64,000 nucleotides of DNA, from the NCBI RefSeq assembly GCF_000189635.1, contig NW_002476342.1, forward strand, positions 62,001-126,000, in the 5' to 3' direction. The translations under genes and the position numbers were made by a program. Under the pieces are notes generated by a model that saw only the letters and a list, made by a program, of their open reading frames with translations, searched no databases and had not been told where the DNA came from. Source of the DNA: Tetrahymena thermophila SB210. Lineage: Eukaryota; Ciliophora; Oligohymenophorea; Hymenostomatida; Tetrahymenidae. Shown here one piece after another: positions 48,057 to 62,034 of the stretch. The first letter of the stretch is position 1. The number at the start of each line of letters is the position of its first letter.

Positions 48057-51000
48057 TCACTTGTTGAATGCATTTCCGTCTAGGAAGATTGATAATACTT
48101 CTTTTAATTTGGGTATTTCTATTGGCTTTAAGATATAATCAACCATGCCAATATCTATGCACTTGTCTTTTTCTTCTAAACTGCTGTATCCAGTACATGC
48201 AACAACGTTTTAATTGATTCTCTTTTCGTTACAAAAATCTTTAATCATGCTGAATGTCCCATAACCGTCTATTTCAGGCATTGAGAGATCTAAGAAAATT
48301 AAATCGAAACCTGATTTTGTCTTCGTGTATTGCTCTTGCAATTTAGATAGTGCATCATGGGCATCAATTGCGCAGTGAACTCTTGCCCTGATGAGTCTTT
48401 CGATGTGCATTTTTAATACCATATTATTAAATTCATTATCATCTATTGTTAAAATTTCTACTTCTGCTTAGACAGAAGCACTTAGACTTTAGCTCACACT
48501 TTTATGAGATGATTCGAAGAATTCTACCTATGAGCTAGATCTTTTAATTTTGGTTTTATATCTTTTTTAAGTTCTTTTCTTTAAGTTATCTTTTTTATCA
48601 GAGTTCTTGTCTGGCTATCCTTGATTATAAGTGCTATCTTGCTGTTTCTATTCATCTGAATTATTTTACATTTTTTTGAAATTTCCATTAAAAGAATCAT
48701 TTAAATTTTCATCATCAGCAACAGAGCTTTCTTTATCATCGGACGAAGAATCATGCAAATCTTCTACGTTATTCAAATTTTTACCAATTAAATTATCAAG
48801 TTGTGATTGAACTTATAGCTTTTAAATATTGCTATTCACCACATTATTATTTTAATTTTGGTTTAACAAACCACTAATGTCAAATTTTTTCTAATTTGGC
48901 GGAAATAGGATTTTTTCAAAGGAACTTTTTATATTCTCACTATCACTTGCATTTTATTAGTTAGGTCTATCACTTAAAAACCCGAAATTCTCGCCACAAC
49001 CATCATAATCTACACTTTCATTTCTAATATGACATCTATTAAGTTAAACTTTTGGGCCAATTTAGTCTTTGTAGTAGAATTAATTTTTATGATTGCTAAA
49101 TTAGCTTTTACTACTTCTTTTGATTAAATGGTCTCTTTCTTCAAATTTCTACGAGTTTTCATTGTTGAAATTAGCAGACCCATCTCCTTCATATTCTCCC
49201 TCTTCCTCATGAATAGTAATAATTTAATTTTTAGTTTATTTAAGGTTTAGCATTTAATTTAGAGAAGCAGATATAGATAAATTAGCTTAACCATTCATAT
49301 CTGGCTAGTGATCTTCCAAACTACCTGCTAATTAATTGCAAGAGTTCGATTTAGGAGTGTAAATTGTATTCTATGATGGAATAGATGAATTTTTTAGTTT
49401 AGATGAATTGTGTAATTGAATGGATGGCTTTCTTTTTTGAGCTGACTGCTACTAGTGACCATTTTCTTTCCACTCTTCTTGCTTATTTACTTTATTTTCT
49501 TATCCACTTATATCTTTATAGCTATCAATTTTCCCAAAAGTTTTCAAAATATCATCAAAGTTATAATTTTGTGAGCATTTCTTAAGGTCATCATTGTTCA
49601 CTTAATTTTGAGGTTTTTGAATGAATTATTATTATTATTATTTTTATTGTTGTTATTGCTGATACTACAACTATTGTTGCTATAAATATTGCTATTGCTA
49701 TCCTTATTAGTCAATTTTCATGGAAGCTATTTGAGATTTCTTGTAGTATTGAGATTTAACGATTTACGATTTTAGAATGAAAGACTTATCGATATTCATT
49801 TTTTACAAGTTATTAACAATCTCAAAATAAAATTCAGTGCCTATTCCTACTTAAGATTCTACTTTTAACCCTTCTCCTTCTCCTAAATTCTTAGCCAGAA
49901 CATGAGAAATCATCAGTCCTAATCCGACACCGTTTGGATTAAGCTGTTTTTATTCCTAACCAGCGATTTTTCCAAAAGCTTAGAATAGATTGGCCATATC
50001 TTCTTCTTTTATGCCAATACCAGTATCAATTATACTTATTTTAATCACTTTTGTGCTGATTAAAGAAGCCTTAATTGTTATACTACCTTTTTTAGTAAAT
50101 TTTAAAGAATTTCCAACCAAGTTGATTATAATCTATCTTAGACGATTTGGATCGCTATATATTGAGTTTGGAATTTGAGGATCTATGTTTGATATTAAGG
50201 CCAGACCCTTTTACTCAGATTAAATGCTCATCAAAACAACAATTTAAGATATTAGTTCTTACAAGTTAAAGCTCTCCATATTTAAAGAAAACTTACCAGC
50301 CTTTAATTATGCAAGATCTAGTAAATCATTGACCATTGAGTTTAGCTATTTAGCGCTTGTCAAAGCTGGCTTTAAGTATTATTAAATCTGACTCCTTTAA
50401 TAATAAACAAAAGGATTTAATACATCATTTTCAAATAAAATAGAATAGAAGACTAAAAATATTAATAATTTTTATAAATTAATAAAAAATTGGAAATAAA
50501 ACAATCAAGTTATTCATTGTTTTTGTTTATTTCTCTTAATTATTCTTGAATATATAAAAAATTAGTAAATTAATTACTATGGATTGGTAATGCTAGCTAA
50601 GTCCATCATAGATATAATACAATTTAGAGGTGTTCTAAATTCATGGGCTACTTAAGATAGCATCTGTGATTTATTCTTGTTGATGTGCTTGAGGAGCTTG
50701 ATTTAGTTGAAATGGGTAACATCCTTGACTACAAAAAGGACGGAAGGCTGACCTTCAATAATGCAGGGTATGCAAGTGACTTCGAAAATCTTTTTGCAAT
50801 TTTCTACATTTTCACTTGTGTCACTTTTTACATTAGAAACAGATTATATATTCAAGTTCATATTTGAATACGCCATTTATGAAATATTAAATTAGGACTT
50901 TAAGTTTGAATTTGATGTTCTTTTCTTTTTGATATAGGGGAAGGAACAAATCATCTTAACTTGGTGCTCAAAAGCTTCGTATTTACTTGCTGAACCATTC

Positions 51001-54000
51001 ATTTCTATGTCTTGCTGTATTTCTTTGATTAAGCTTCTGTACAATTCGCCTATCGTCTTTTTTCTGCTGTACGTGACATCTATGTTATTTTATGTTTGAG
51101 CGCTCTAATTTAGATTGCTGCTATAAGAATTTGAATATTCCTTTTGCATATCATTGGTAAACTGACTTCTTTATTAATCAATTTGTTTAATAATTTATTC
51201 TTCTGCTAAGTCTTTTTCCTTACGATTCATAATATTATTATTATATTAAGCATTCATATTTAATTTTTGATTCATATTCTATCTTATAGGCTAAGGGATG
51301 TACTTTAAATTAGATTTAGATAGAATCGACTCATCAATTTAGTTTTGCTGTTAGCCTATACTAGGACTATTTTACAAGCTCTGTCCATATGCTTGTTGGT
51401 TATATTTAGGATCTTCTAATTGTAAAATGCTAACATTTGGCATGGATGGTATTTGATTGTTACTGCCTTAAGTGTTAGTCCTTTCGTCATTGTCTGATCC
51501 TGCTTAAGGCTTAGGCTAGAACTGAGATGGCTAAGTCATTTTAGAATCAACGTTTTATTGCTAATTTGGCAAAATGTTTTAATTAAGCTATTGAATTGAA
51601 GATATCCTTTATTGTGAAGTAGATTCATTCAGTATTGTTTTCATATTCATAATCATGGGGAGTATGTCTAGTGTTCCTGAAGTGTCGCTAGTTTCTCCTA
51701 AATTTAAATTATTTTCTAATTTGAAAAATTTATCAATTAAGGAGCCTCCTTTGATATTCATTAGTCTCTCTAACATTCTATTCTGGACATGCACTTTATT
51801 TTACTTGGAGCCAAGTAAAAGAATACCTTCAGGCAAAATTTAAAAAAACATCTAATAGAATTGTGAGTTATTGGGGACACTGAGCTGTAAGACTGGAGAT
51901 AAGGAGAGTTCATATGATTAAATACTTTTAGGACTAATTGAAATCTGAGTATTTTTTGAGTATTCCTAAGATTGATAGTTCTATTTGATTTGGTTAATTT
52001 GAGCATAATTTTCTTCATCTTTTGTGGTTAAAGGTAATTTGAACAGTTTTATTTCTTAAAGTCTTTTATCGCTTTGCTTTTCTTGTTCAATCATCTTGCT
52101 ATTTTAATATTAATGTATACTTTGAATGCTGTTTTCATTTTTATTATTTTTCCTGTTGGCAAGAAAATCTGGACTCAAAACTGAAGTTTACAAATCTTAA
52201 TGGCTTTTATTTGGTTTTTAAATTTATTTATCTTCAATTTCTTGGTGATTTTCTTTACTGTTTTCCTGAGTAGCATACATCTAAAAATTGCTCTTTTTCC
52301 TTTATTTCGAATATTCTTAACAAGTTTTAGGACTACAAAATTCACTATTTGCATTTTAGATTTTGCTATAATTAAAAATATAATTTTGTTATTTAAAAAA
52401 AATAATTTTGTTTGAATCCAAATAATCTATTTTTTCATAAAACTTATTTAATTGGATAAATAATTCAACATATTTATTATGTCATTTAAAAATTAATAAA
52501 TTTATGTCTAATTTTCAATAACGTCATCTGATAATTAATTTACTGTTTGTTTGTTTGTTTCAAACGAGCAAGTAAATCAATAGAATAATTTTGAGTGATT
52601 GAAATAATTAATCGAACACTTAAAAATTAAAAATTTAATAAATTTTGCAGATTTAACTGATAAAAAATAAATATTTTGGTCCATTATCAAATAAATGTTT
52701 AAAATATACTTTAAGTATCAAATCAATCAAAGTCTTCATTTATTTTTAAATATCATTGTAACAAATAAGGAAAGGAAGAAATGAATGAAGTGTAAAAGAA
52801 TTTGAAAATTCTATAAAATTTTAGTTCCATTTGATTTATTTGATTGATTGATTGATTGATTGATTGATAAATGAATATTTGAGTTCATTAGCATAAATAA
52901 ATAAGTTAATTTGAATAAAATATTTAATCTATAAAACTTACACAAAATCTTCATTATTATTTTCAGATAAATTGATGTCATCTACCTCGTTTGAATTCTA
53001 CTAGCATACCAACTTCGGACTGCCGAATTTCGCAGTAAGAGATTTTTCTAAATTTTTTCTCACTGTAAATTACTCAGTATTTTATACCAAGTTGCTACTA
53101 GTGTTGTTTTCGGAATTAGCAGGTCCATTCGTTTATAAAGTAAATTGATAGCAGGCTTAACCATTTTTATCTGTTGCTATATGCTACTCATTAATTTACT
53201 GCCCATTTTTATGCAAACCTTTTTAATTAACTTCATTTGCTAATAAAGTATGAGTGCCATTATTTTATATGTGGTTGCTTGCAATTGAGGTTTTCCCTTG
53301 TTATTAACATTCTTTGGAAATAGAACTATTAGTCATAGTTTTTGGCTTGTTAATAAAACTAAAAAGACCACCTAAACTTCCTCCAAACGTGATACCTCTG
53401 GTGTTCTACCTTGGGTTTTAATAATTCTACTCGCTAAATGTCATCCTTTTTTGGGTCAGGATTAGGTCTTATTCTTGAGATATCAAATGTGGAGAATCTA
53501 GAATGTGCTAAACATCTCCGTTAATTGTTTGCAAAAAAATTAAAAATAATAGTAGAAGATTAATTCTTGAAGCGATTGAGTCCATTGTATAAGTTATACA
53601 CCTGAGTTATAAATAGATAAAAGTAAAAATTAGATTTAAAAAGCGATAAATGTTCTTTTTCTCCCACTAAGTGAAGGTGGCTAAAATAAAAACTATCCTA
53701 AAAAAAGAGACCATGATTTTCATTCCCATATCTTCCTGCATTAAATACTCAATCTGAAGAGATACTTCTCCTATGCACAAACAATTTTTAAATAAGCTGA
53801 TCTGCCATTCCTAAAAGAACTTTTAAAAACTAGGAATTTTTCCAGTATTAATAAGACAAATCGCAACTATTTCTATAAAAAATAAGCATGTCTAAATCCA
53901 TGATACAATTGCCATTTTTTTAGAATTATCATTATTAGAATAGCAACTCGCCACTAAATCTATAATTGCCATTGCCATCAGTGCTATTGAGTGCGTGAAA

Positions 54001-54086
54001 AACCTAAAATTAAAGCTGTAGTACAAATTTAGTATTTGAGAAGACGAAATTACCATCTTTGGTAATTTTTAATCTGATATCTCCAT
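48057..54086 (-). CDS. Hybrid sensor histidine kinase with receiver domain, 1,756 aa, three exons
   Basis: Exons 54086-52942, 52365-50578, 50394-48057; 5,271 nt, 1,757 codons. Order: about five membrane segments in residues ~25-190 ([20 protein letters not shown], then [19 protein letters not shown] and others); a long Gln/Asn/Ser-rich linker; a PAS-like stretch [18 protein letters not shown] near 555; a second sensor-like piece before the kinase; HisKA with the H box [10 protein letters not shown] near 954; HATPase with N box NLVGNSLKF (~1073), DTGIGI (~1100) and GVGLGL (~1128); a ~480-residue Gln/Asn/Ser-rich spacer; and a C-terminal receiver with IDDNEFN, the phospho-acceptor Asp in [11 protein letters not shown] (~1679), ACTGY and LKPI. 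All catalytic motifs are intact. Such kinases pass phosphate His to Asp, usually on to an HPt protein, which is not encoded here. The input signal is unknown. Introns are 576 and 183 nt. Confidence 0.9.
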
Positions 54087-55891
54087 TTCTTATCAACGAG
54101 CAGACAGACAGAAAGGCAAGTAAGTAAGCAAACAAACAAACAAGCTGACAATAAAAATAAATAGCTTTCTACTTTGCAATAGATTGGTTCTTTTAGCTTA
54201 TTAATTAATTATTTATTAAATTATAATTAGTGATTAAATGCTTTATCTTTCTTTCTTTCTTTTTTTGTTTCTTTATTTCTTGTTATTTGCCAATCAAATG
54301 CAAACTAAAAAATAAGGTTGATATAATGAATGTCAGAAAATTAATGAATAAAATACGTAATATTTATTTTTAACACTAAATAAGTAAATAACCTATAAAC
54401 ACTAGATTGATTGATTTTTTGTTTGTTTTACAATTCACTCACTTTTATTTTGTTATTATTAATCAAATATGCTGGCTTTTATTACTTTAAAATCAATATT
54501 TTTAATAGCTTTAATTATCTGACAGCTACTTATAAAACAAAACTCATTGATTACAAAAAGAAAAACAAACGATTTAGAGAAATCATATAATTTATTTTAT
54601 CATTTTGCTTTAAATAATCTGTAAATTATATAAACCTTTTCAATTGATAATTCTGTTTTTATAATAAAATTCTTGAACGCTATAAAAAAAGTAGCAATCA
54701 TATTTGGAATTTATTTATTTATTTGCTCTAAGCAGATTTGGTTTTGAAATCGTTAAAAGAAAGAAATTAGGATTTATCAAAATTTTAACTTTTATTTCCT
54801 AAAATTTATTTTGCTTATTTTTCTGTATGTAATAAACAAATTTCTATTTATTTAATCTACATAATACTAATTAAATTCAAAGTGCTCACATAGCAAATCA
54901 ATGAACAATACCTACAGAAATCATTTGTAAAAACTGAATAGGTAAACTAAATTTTAATGATTTAGCTTTTTATTTGTTAACACTGAATTTCTTTCTAACT
55001 TTCATATCTTGAATACTAAATATACACATGAATTTTTTATCAATTTTAATATTTTAAATAATTTTAATTATCTTTAAAAATCTTATTTTATCTCCTTCTT
55101 TTTATATAAGATATATTACTTATTAATTTTAAAAAAACCTTTATTTTTGTAAGTAATTCTTTTTCACTTTTTCAAAATATTAATTCCAAAAAATATACTT
55201 TTAACCTTAAAATTAATTTTCCATTTAATTAAAAATCAATCTTCCTTAAAAATTAAACTTGTATTTCTTTCTTAGTAAATTATTAAACATTTATCATAAT
55301 ATCAAAGTTAAATATTTTATAAATACCTAAATATCTTGTGATAAATTTTTAACAAAAATAGTTTTTTTTTAAAAAAATAAAAAATAATCATTTTAATTAA
55401 ATACAATAAAAACCTTTATTTCAACCCCTCCTCTCCCCTACTCTAATAAATTTTTTATTTATTTATTTAAATTCCAAATAATATTTTAGAAGGGGATAAT
55501 AATATTATGGACCACATAAAAGAGTAAATATTTCAAAATTCCTAAAATAATTTTGTTCTTTTATTAAATTTTATATTAGTTAGTTAGCTAGCTAACTTGT
55601 TAATAATTAAACAAAGGAGGGAGTAAATAATTATTTGTAAGAAAATATACAAAAGAAGAGACTTCAATTTTAAATAGAAATTTTTTTTTATCGTTTTAAA
55701 ATTATTTATTGTGTGATAAATATTAAATTAATATTTTAATTTTGTTTTTTTGAAAATAAATGTGTATTTAATTAAAATAAATGCATTTTATTCATTTAAT
55801 TGCTATAAAATATTAGAACAAACCATTAAATTATAGTTAATTTTAATTTTTTTTTTTTTTGAGCTTAAACTTAATTTCTATCTAATTTTAT
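54087..55891. other. Intergenic spacer with a C-rich/G-rich inverted repeat
   Basis: Promoter region of the histidine kinase and 3' flank of the P4-ATPase. TCCCCTACTCTAA (55,434-55,446) faces TTAGAAGGGGA (55,486-55,496), an imperfect inverted pair around ~40 A/T bases, similar to the pairs at 20,328 and 34,271. No gene seen. Confidence 0.5.
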
Positions 55892-58800
55892 TCAAATTTA
55901 GTGCACTTATTTAGATTTGGACATTTATTTTTGTTACTTGCGTATTTACTTTAATTCATAGTCGTTTGTTGAGAAAACATATATTGCTATATCAATAAAG
56001 TAAGTAGCTGCAATAAGGATAAAGGTTACAAAGTAGAAGTAGACACTAGATAATTACATCTTTAGAGTATTTTGTATGTCAGCCAGTTTGAAGTATTTTA
56101 AGTAAGCAAAATAGCAAAGCAGATAAAACAGGTAGCTGCCAAAAACACAAATAGTTTAGAAGAAACTAACAGAGTGACTGAAACTCAAAATTTTTAGATT
56201 CGATATAAGCACACTGGCTCCGAAGGAAATCATACCCGTCATGTGGAAGAAAGGTAAATGACTTGGTTAGTTATGTCCAGCAGCATGTTATGTAATGTTT
56301 TCAAAACATAAGAAACTAACTAACATAATTATTGCAGCATCAACAAAGCCCTTAAATATGCTCTGCAAAAAGGTCATTAAAGAAAATAGTCTGTTCGTTT
56401 AGCCTTACTCATAGAAATCTAGAGGATACTTTAATAGCTTCTTCAAACTATATTATCTATCTTCAATAGCATAGACAACAATAGGTAGAGCAGTGAAGCA
56501 AGTATTGTACAATTAATATAGCCAAGGATCATACAAAGTTACACCAGAAAATCCATTGTATAAACCAAACCACCACTGAGGCAAAACCAACAACATATTT
56601 TTATAGAAATTGTATAAAACTAATTCACTATTTCTTCTGTAACATTCTCTTCCAAAATCAAAAAGAAGGTGACCTAAATATCTAAATTCTGGTATAGCGT
56701 AGTTACTTGATCTTTCAGCCTGTGTACCTTCTTTACCTCTAATACCAATACCTTTTAAATAAATATTTCATTAAATAATTCTAGAAAAAAAATGTCTAAC
56801 TTTTATTCTCTCCAAAAAAAATCTAAAATAAAATATTTTTTTATTGATTTCATTTAAAATTTAACTAAGAAAACTATTTTGAAGAAATTAGTTTAGTAGT
56901 TTGAATGTTAATTTGTTTATCAAGCAAAATCAAAACTTGTTGTTTTATTTATTATTAAATAAAACCTTTATCCATGTATTAATTTTTGCATATAAAAAAG
57001 ATTTATAATACTTTTTTCTACCTTAAAATTTCAACGCTTATATATTTCTAACAATTATTTTTATCAGAATTATAGAATTATGTTTATATTTTAGGAATTT
57101 TTGTAAATATTTTTATATCTTTTATAGAAATATTAAATAGATAAACAAACAATTATCTAAAATATAAATCAAAATTAAAGTACGTCAACCTTTAGTTTGT
57201 AATAATTTTTATTTATTCATTTGGAAGAAAATTAATTTATGAATTTCAGAAAAATCAATTAATTTTTATTAAGTAATATTTATTACCAACATGAGCTGCG
57301 TTAATCATACTAACATCATTAGCACCATCTCCTATTGCAAGGGTTGAAACATCAGGAAGAAACTCTCTTACCATGTCAACGATTTCTTTTTTCTAAAGTG
57401 GAGAAACTCTACTTGCAATTACTGTATCACAATCTATTGCCATTTTAACAAAGTCCTACTTAAGTTGCACATCGCTAGTTATAGTTATCAAGTCATCTCC
57501 TTTAACAATTAATGCTACTTTTTTAGTGACCTCATTGTTTGGGTTCTTTGCCTTATTTTTCATGTTAGAGGCCTCTTAAATTGCTTACTAAAGAAGTTGT
57601 TTTGGATTTAAATTCTGATGCTAAAGTTAGCTTTTTGTGGTAAAATCTTTAATTAATTTAGAAATTTAAACTTTTACAGTTGTTTCTTCATCTCCAATAA
57701 CCTAAAAAGTAAAATTATTTATTTTATTTAATCAGAAATAATTTATAATTTACATTTTTATTTTAGTTTATCAAATTTAAAATACATAAACTTTGTAATT
57801 TTATAAAGATGATTGAAATTAAAATTTATAAAAAATGGTCTCATGTTTTTAAACCTAAATTTTGTTCTTTTTAAAATTTATTTTTTCTTTTAACATAAGA
57901 TAAAATTTGTAATTTTACAAAGACGATTGCAATTAAAATTTACAAAAAATTATTAGTAGCTTTCATTTTTTAAAACTCCATTTTTTTTCTTTTTAAAATT
58001 ATTTGTTCAATTTATATGTTTGTAATTTTACTAATAAAATTGCAATTAAATTTGTTATAAATTAATTATGAGATTTTATGTTTTTAAAACTAAATTTTGC
58101 TTTATTTGTTAAATTTATGATTGAAAATTAGAGAAATTTACTTTAATAGCATTTCCAATACTTATGGCAGTTTCTTCTTTATCACCAGTGAGTACCCAGA
58201 AGTTAATAAAAGCTTCCTTAATTCTTTGTATTGTATCAGCTACGTCTACTTAGAGTTTATCTTCTACTCCTGTGACAGCTAAATATTCAAGTTATTACTC
58301 CATTTTATCATATAAATCATCAATAATTTGCTTATTATTCTACTGGAGAAGCTTTGCCCTGGTCAGTTCTTATTCGAAAATAGATAACTCAGATTTAGTT
58401 ATCTCTTTTTAAGCCAAAACTAATGTTCTATAACCATACTCGCTATATTTTATTAAATCTTTTTGAGTATTCATATCATATTTCTTTGAAGTTATCCTTG
58501 TTTCCATCACATTATCTGCTCCCTTTGTAAGCAAAAGGTATTCATCTAACAAACCTAAGGGTCCGACTATTTTAATTAATTAGTTTATAAAAAATTATTT
58601 TGAATTACTTTCAAATAATAAGAATTAACAAAGAACATAGATTTTTAAATAAAATTAATTTTTACCTTTTTAAACTATGACAGACATTCTTTTTCTATCT
58701 GAATTAAAATCAAAAGTGTAAAGCAATTTATATTTTTCAATAGTCTTTTGCCCAAATTGACTTATTGACTTTTACACAAACAAAATACTGTCATCGTCTT

Positions 58801-61028
58801 TTTTTATAAACTAAACACCTTAAGATTATGCAAAACTAACCAAACATATTTCATCAGGAGAAGGCCCACTATATGAAATAGGTCCAATGGGAACAACATT
58901 ATGACATAAAGCCATAAGTGTTAGAGTTTTTTCTATTTAAGATTTGACCAAGTTTTCTCCTTTAATCATTTATTTAGTGAAATAACTATCTGCAAAATCA
59001 ACACATTCCACATTTTATAATGTCTTTTCTAAGAAGTTATACGACTCGTCTCTGCTATTAGCTTCTGCAGCTTATACCTCACCATAACTTTATCCTAGAA
59101 TGCTGATACACTTAAATTTCATTGAATTTTGAGTCAAAGTGCCTATTAAATAAATTAAATGTTTATTTTTTCACTTAAAAAGCATATTTAAAATAACATA
59201 AATACATACATAAACTAATTTCTCATTTATTAAAAAACTTAAAATAAACCTATTTTTTTATTTTTTTAATTTTATAAATAAATAAGTTGTTAATTTTTAA
59301 AGTAAATGATAGACATTAATTAATGAGGAATGACTATATATATCAAAATTATTAATTAATATTTATAATTTATACCTGTTTTATCTGAGAAAACATATTT
59401 TATTTATCCAAGCTCTTCATTTAGATTACTTGATTAGACTCTGCATTCAGGATAATTTTCTTTGTCTGATTCTAAATTAATACCTTAAATGTATTTGACA
59501 ACTTCCAGAGTGACAATTAGAGATATGGGTATGAAATTAGTAAAAATCAAAGTCCATGTTCCCATGATTTAGAAGCACTCAGCAAAGTCAAAACCACCAA
59601 TATGAGCAAGGGAAGACTAGGAATAGTGAAGATAAGATAGTTTGAGCTTGTTTTCTTGCATCCACAAAGTTCCAAAAATACCTGAGCAAAAGCAGATTAC
59701 TATTTGAATTAAGAAGATGACAATAATGAATTTGTTCATCATTTCTTCAAGAGAACTTAGCTTTTATTCACTTTCACATGAATTCAAGATAATTTTAGTA
59801 TCATTACCAGTATAAACAACCACTCCCTTGATCCAACTAGTGGTTCTCAAAGTGCATCCTCTAAGCAATAAGTGCTTGCTTTCAATAAAATCTGTTTAAT
59901 TTTATCCATTTTCTTCAATTATGATTGATCCATTGAAGCTTTCTAAGTTTCTATTAGGAGGAATGTAATCTATTCCAACATTAATTTATGGCTCAAACAT
60001 GAATCTTTTTGTATTACGGAATGCTTCAGGAATTTCTTTGACTTTTAAGTTAGTTTCACCATCCAAATTTTTAGTTTCAATATAGCATTCTTTCTTCTAC
60101 TCTGCTATCTCTAAAATTAGCAAATCAGCAGGTATAATTTAATCTTTCTCTACCTTTATTTAAAAATAAATGTTATCTTCAATAAATAGTTCAAATACTG
60201 GTTAAGTTTATTTTGTTGATTAATTTAATTATTTAACTCTTCTTATTAACACATCTATCTTGAAAATGAAAGCAAATTAAAAATTATCGAAATTATTTAC
60301 AGTGACTATGTGACCAACTTCTAAATCTTGGCAAAGTTAATCTTTGGCGATGCCATCAGATGATACAATAACCTTAATTTTTCTGTTATTTTCTTCTTTA
60401 TCTGCATTTTTTCTCTTTCTATCTTCAAAATAATCCTTAATCATACTGACAGAGATAACTACCTATAAAATTGAATTAAATTTAGCAAATAAATAAACAA
60501 ATATTTGGTTCATTATTTTATTAAAAGTATTAAGTTTACTATCAATGGAAGAAGGATAACAGGTTACCCTTATGAAATAGATATAGCTGGAATGCATTAA
60601 AGACAAGCAATCACAAGAAAATAAATATTTGCTAATTTATGCATTTAAAACCAAATATCCTAGAAGATGAATAAAGGCATTCCATAGTACTTAGATGACT
60701 TTATTTAATTTCCGCCATAAGCTTTGTATTAAGAAAAGAGCTTTATCTTTCTTACTTTTAAACTGTCATTAGCGAGAGTTTCTTTATCTATGTTTACCTC
60801 TTAAATATAATTCTTTTTTTGTTAATTCAATCCACTTTAATAATTTTAAACATTCAAGTTAGGCTAGACCATCTAAACATTGTAATTGCTCATTTAGCTG
60901 TTTTTTAAAAAGTTACCACTCTAATAATTAGAGTGATTGGAGGTATACGGACTAGCATTATCATTGACCTATCTAGAAGACTAAACTGGATCAGCAAAAG
61001 AAGGGTATCTTTACCCAGGCTACTACAT
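55892..61028 (-). CDS. P4-type ATPase (phospholipid flippase), 1,201 aa, seven exons
   Basis: Exons in transcript order: 61028-60540, 60462-60301, 60153-59376, 59142-58666, 58566-58142, 57701-57287, 56751-55892; 3,606 nt, 1,202 codons, phases consistent. The Gln/Asn/Ser-rich N-terminus (~120 aa) precedes membrane segments 1-2 ([20 protein letters not shown]). Then come the actuator motif as DGETNLK (~250), segment 3-4 with the P4-specific PISL in [11 protein letters not shown], the phosphorylated Asp 474 in DKTGTLT (the motif is cut by an intron at its Gly), a nucleotide-binding domain with PSPDEI and KGAD, the hinge [10 protein letters not shown] near 900, and a C-terminal exon of 286 residues with the last six membrane segments. 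Length and motifs are typical of P4-ATPases, which move aminophospholipids to the cytosolic leaflet, usually with a CDC50 partner; that gene is not in the window. Confidence 0.93.
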
Positions 61029-62034
61029 CTTTAATAAAATACTACTTATCTTATCTGTTTTATTTATTTATTAATTAATTAGTAATTGCTTGATTTTGAT
61101 ACTTTTTTGATCTAAAGATATTCAATAATTTTTATTTACCAATCTAAATAAATAAATAACTAACTAATTAACAAATATTGTGTATAATATTTTTTAAGGT
61201 ACTACTGCAAATTCATAATCACCACTGATGTTTCCATTTAAAAGACTATAAAATTTTTCTTTATACCTAGATCAAGCTTACAAAAAATAACATTAAAAAC
61301 GATTATCGTTTTAGCCTCTATATAAAAAACTAACAAAGCATATTTATTCATAAAGTTTTTTATTAACTTTTTAATATTATTTTATTTCTAAAAATAAATT
61401 ATTTAAAAAAAATAAAAGTTTACTTTAATTTTAATTTAATTTAAAATGATTAAATCTAAACTGTATTACTTTTATTATTTGATTCAATTTTTTTTATTTA
61501 AAATATATCTAAATTAGCTAAATAAATTGAATTTTTTAAATTAGTTCTAAAATATTATTATTATCATCTAAATTTTACAATAAACTCTAAATAATTTTTC
61601 ATAAAGTGTTCAAATTAGCTATTTATTTATTTAAATAATTAAGATTGTAAAAAATTAAGTTAAAATTATTTAGTTTTTAGTAATTTCTAATTACAAATAT
61701 AATTTATTTTATTTCAAAATTATTTAAAAAATCATAGTAGTTTTAAATACATTGATAATATAATATATTTTTAATAGTTTCTTAAAATTTAAAGTTATGT
61801 AAAATTTAATATTTTTATATCAATAATTAACTTACAAAAAAAATTATTTTAATTTTTTGCTATTAAAAATATCTGAGAAATTATGGTAATAAGATTATTA
61901 GACTTGTAATATTATGTTTTTATATTGATAAAAAATAAATTAATTTAGTCATATTTTTGTTATATTATTTACATTTCAAAAATAGTATTTTAGCGGATTT
62001 GATTATTGAATTAAAAAAATTGCTATTGAATTTA
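61029..62034. promoter_or_regulatory. Divergent intergenic region between the P4-ATPase and gene L
   Basis: About 1 kb of nearly pure A/T between two divergent genes, presumably carrying both promoters. No defined site is recognised. An in-frame open stretch of about 16 codons just before 62,035 could be the tail of an extra first exon of gene L, with a possible acceptor at 61,984-61,985. Confidence 0.45.

Noticed and set aside
50685..50867. 60-codon plus-strand frame with a Lys/Asp-rich start.
   Set aside because: Opposite strand of histidine-kinase exon 2, whose minus frame runs straight into the H box.
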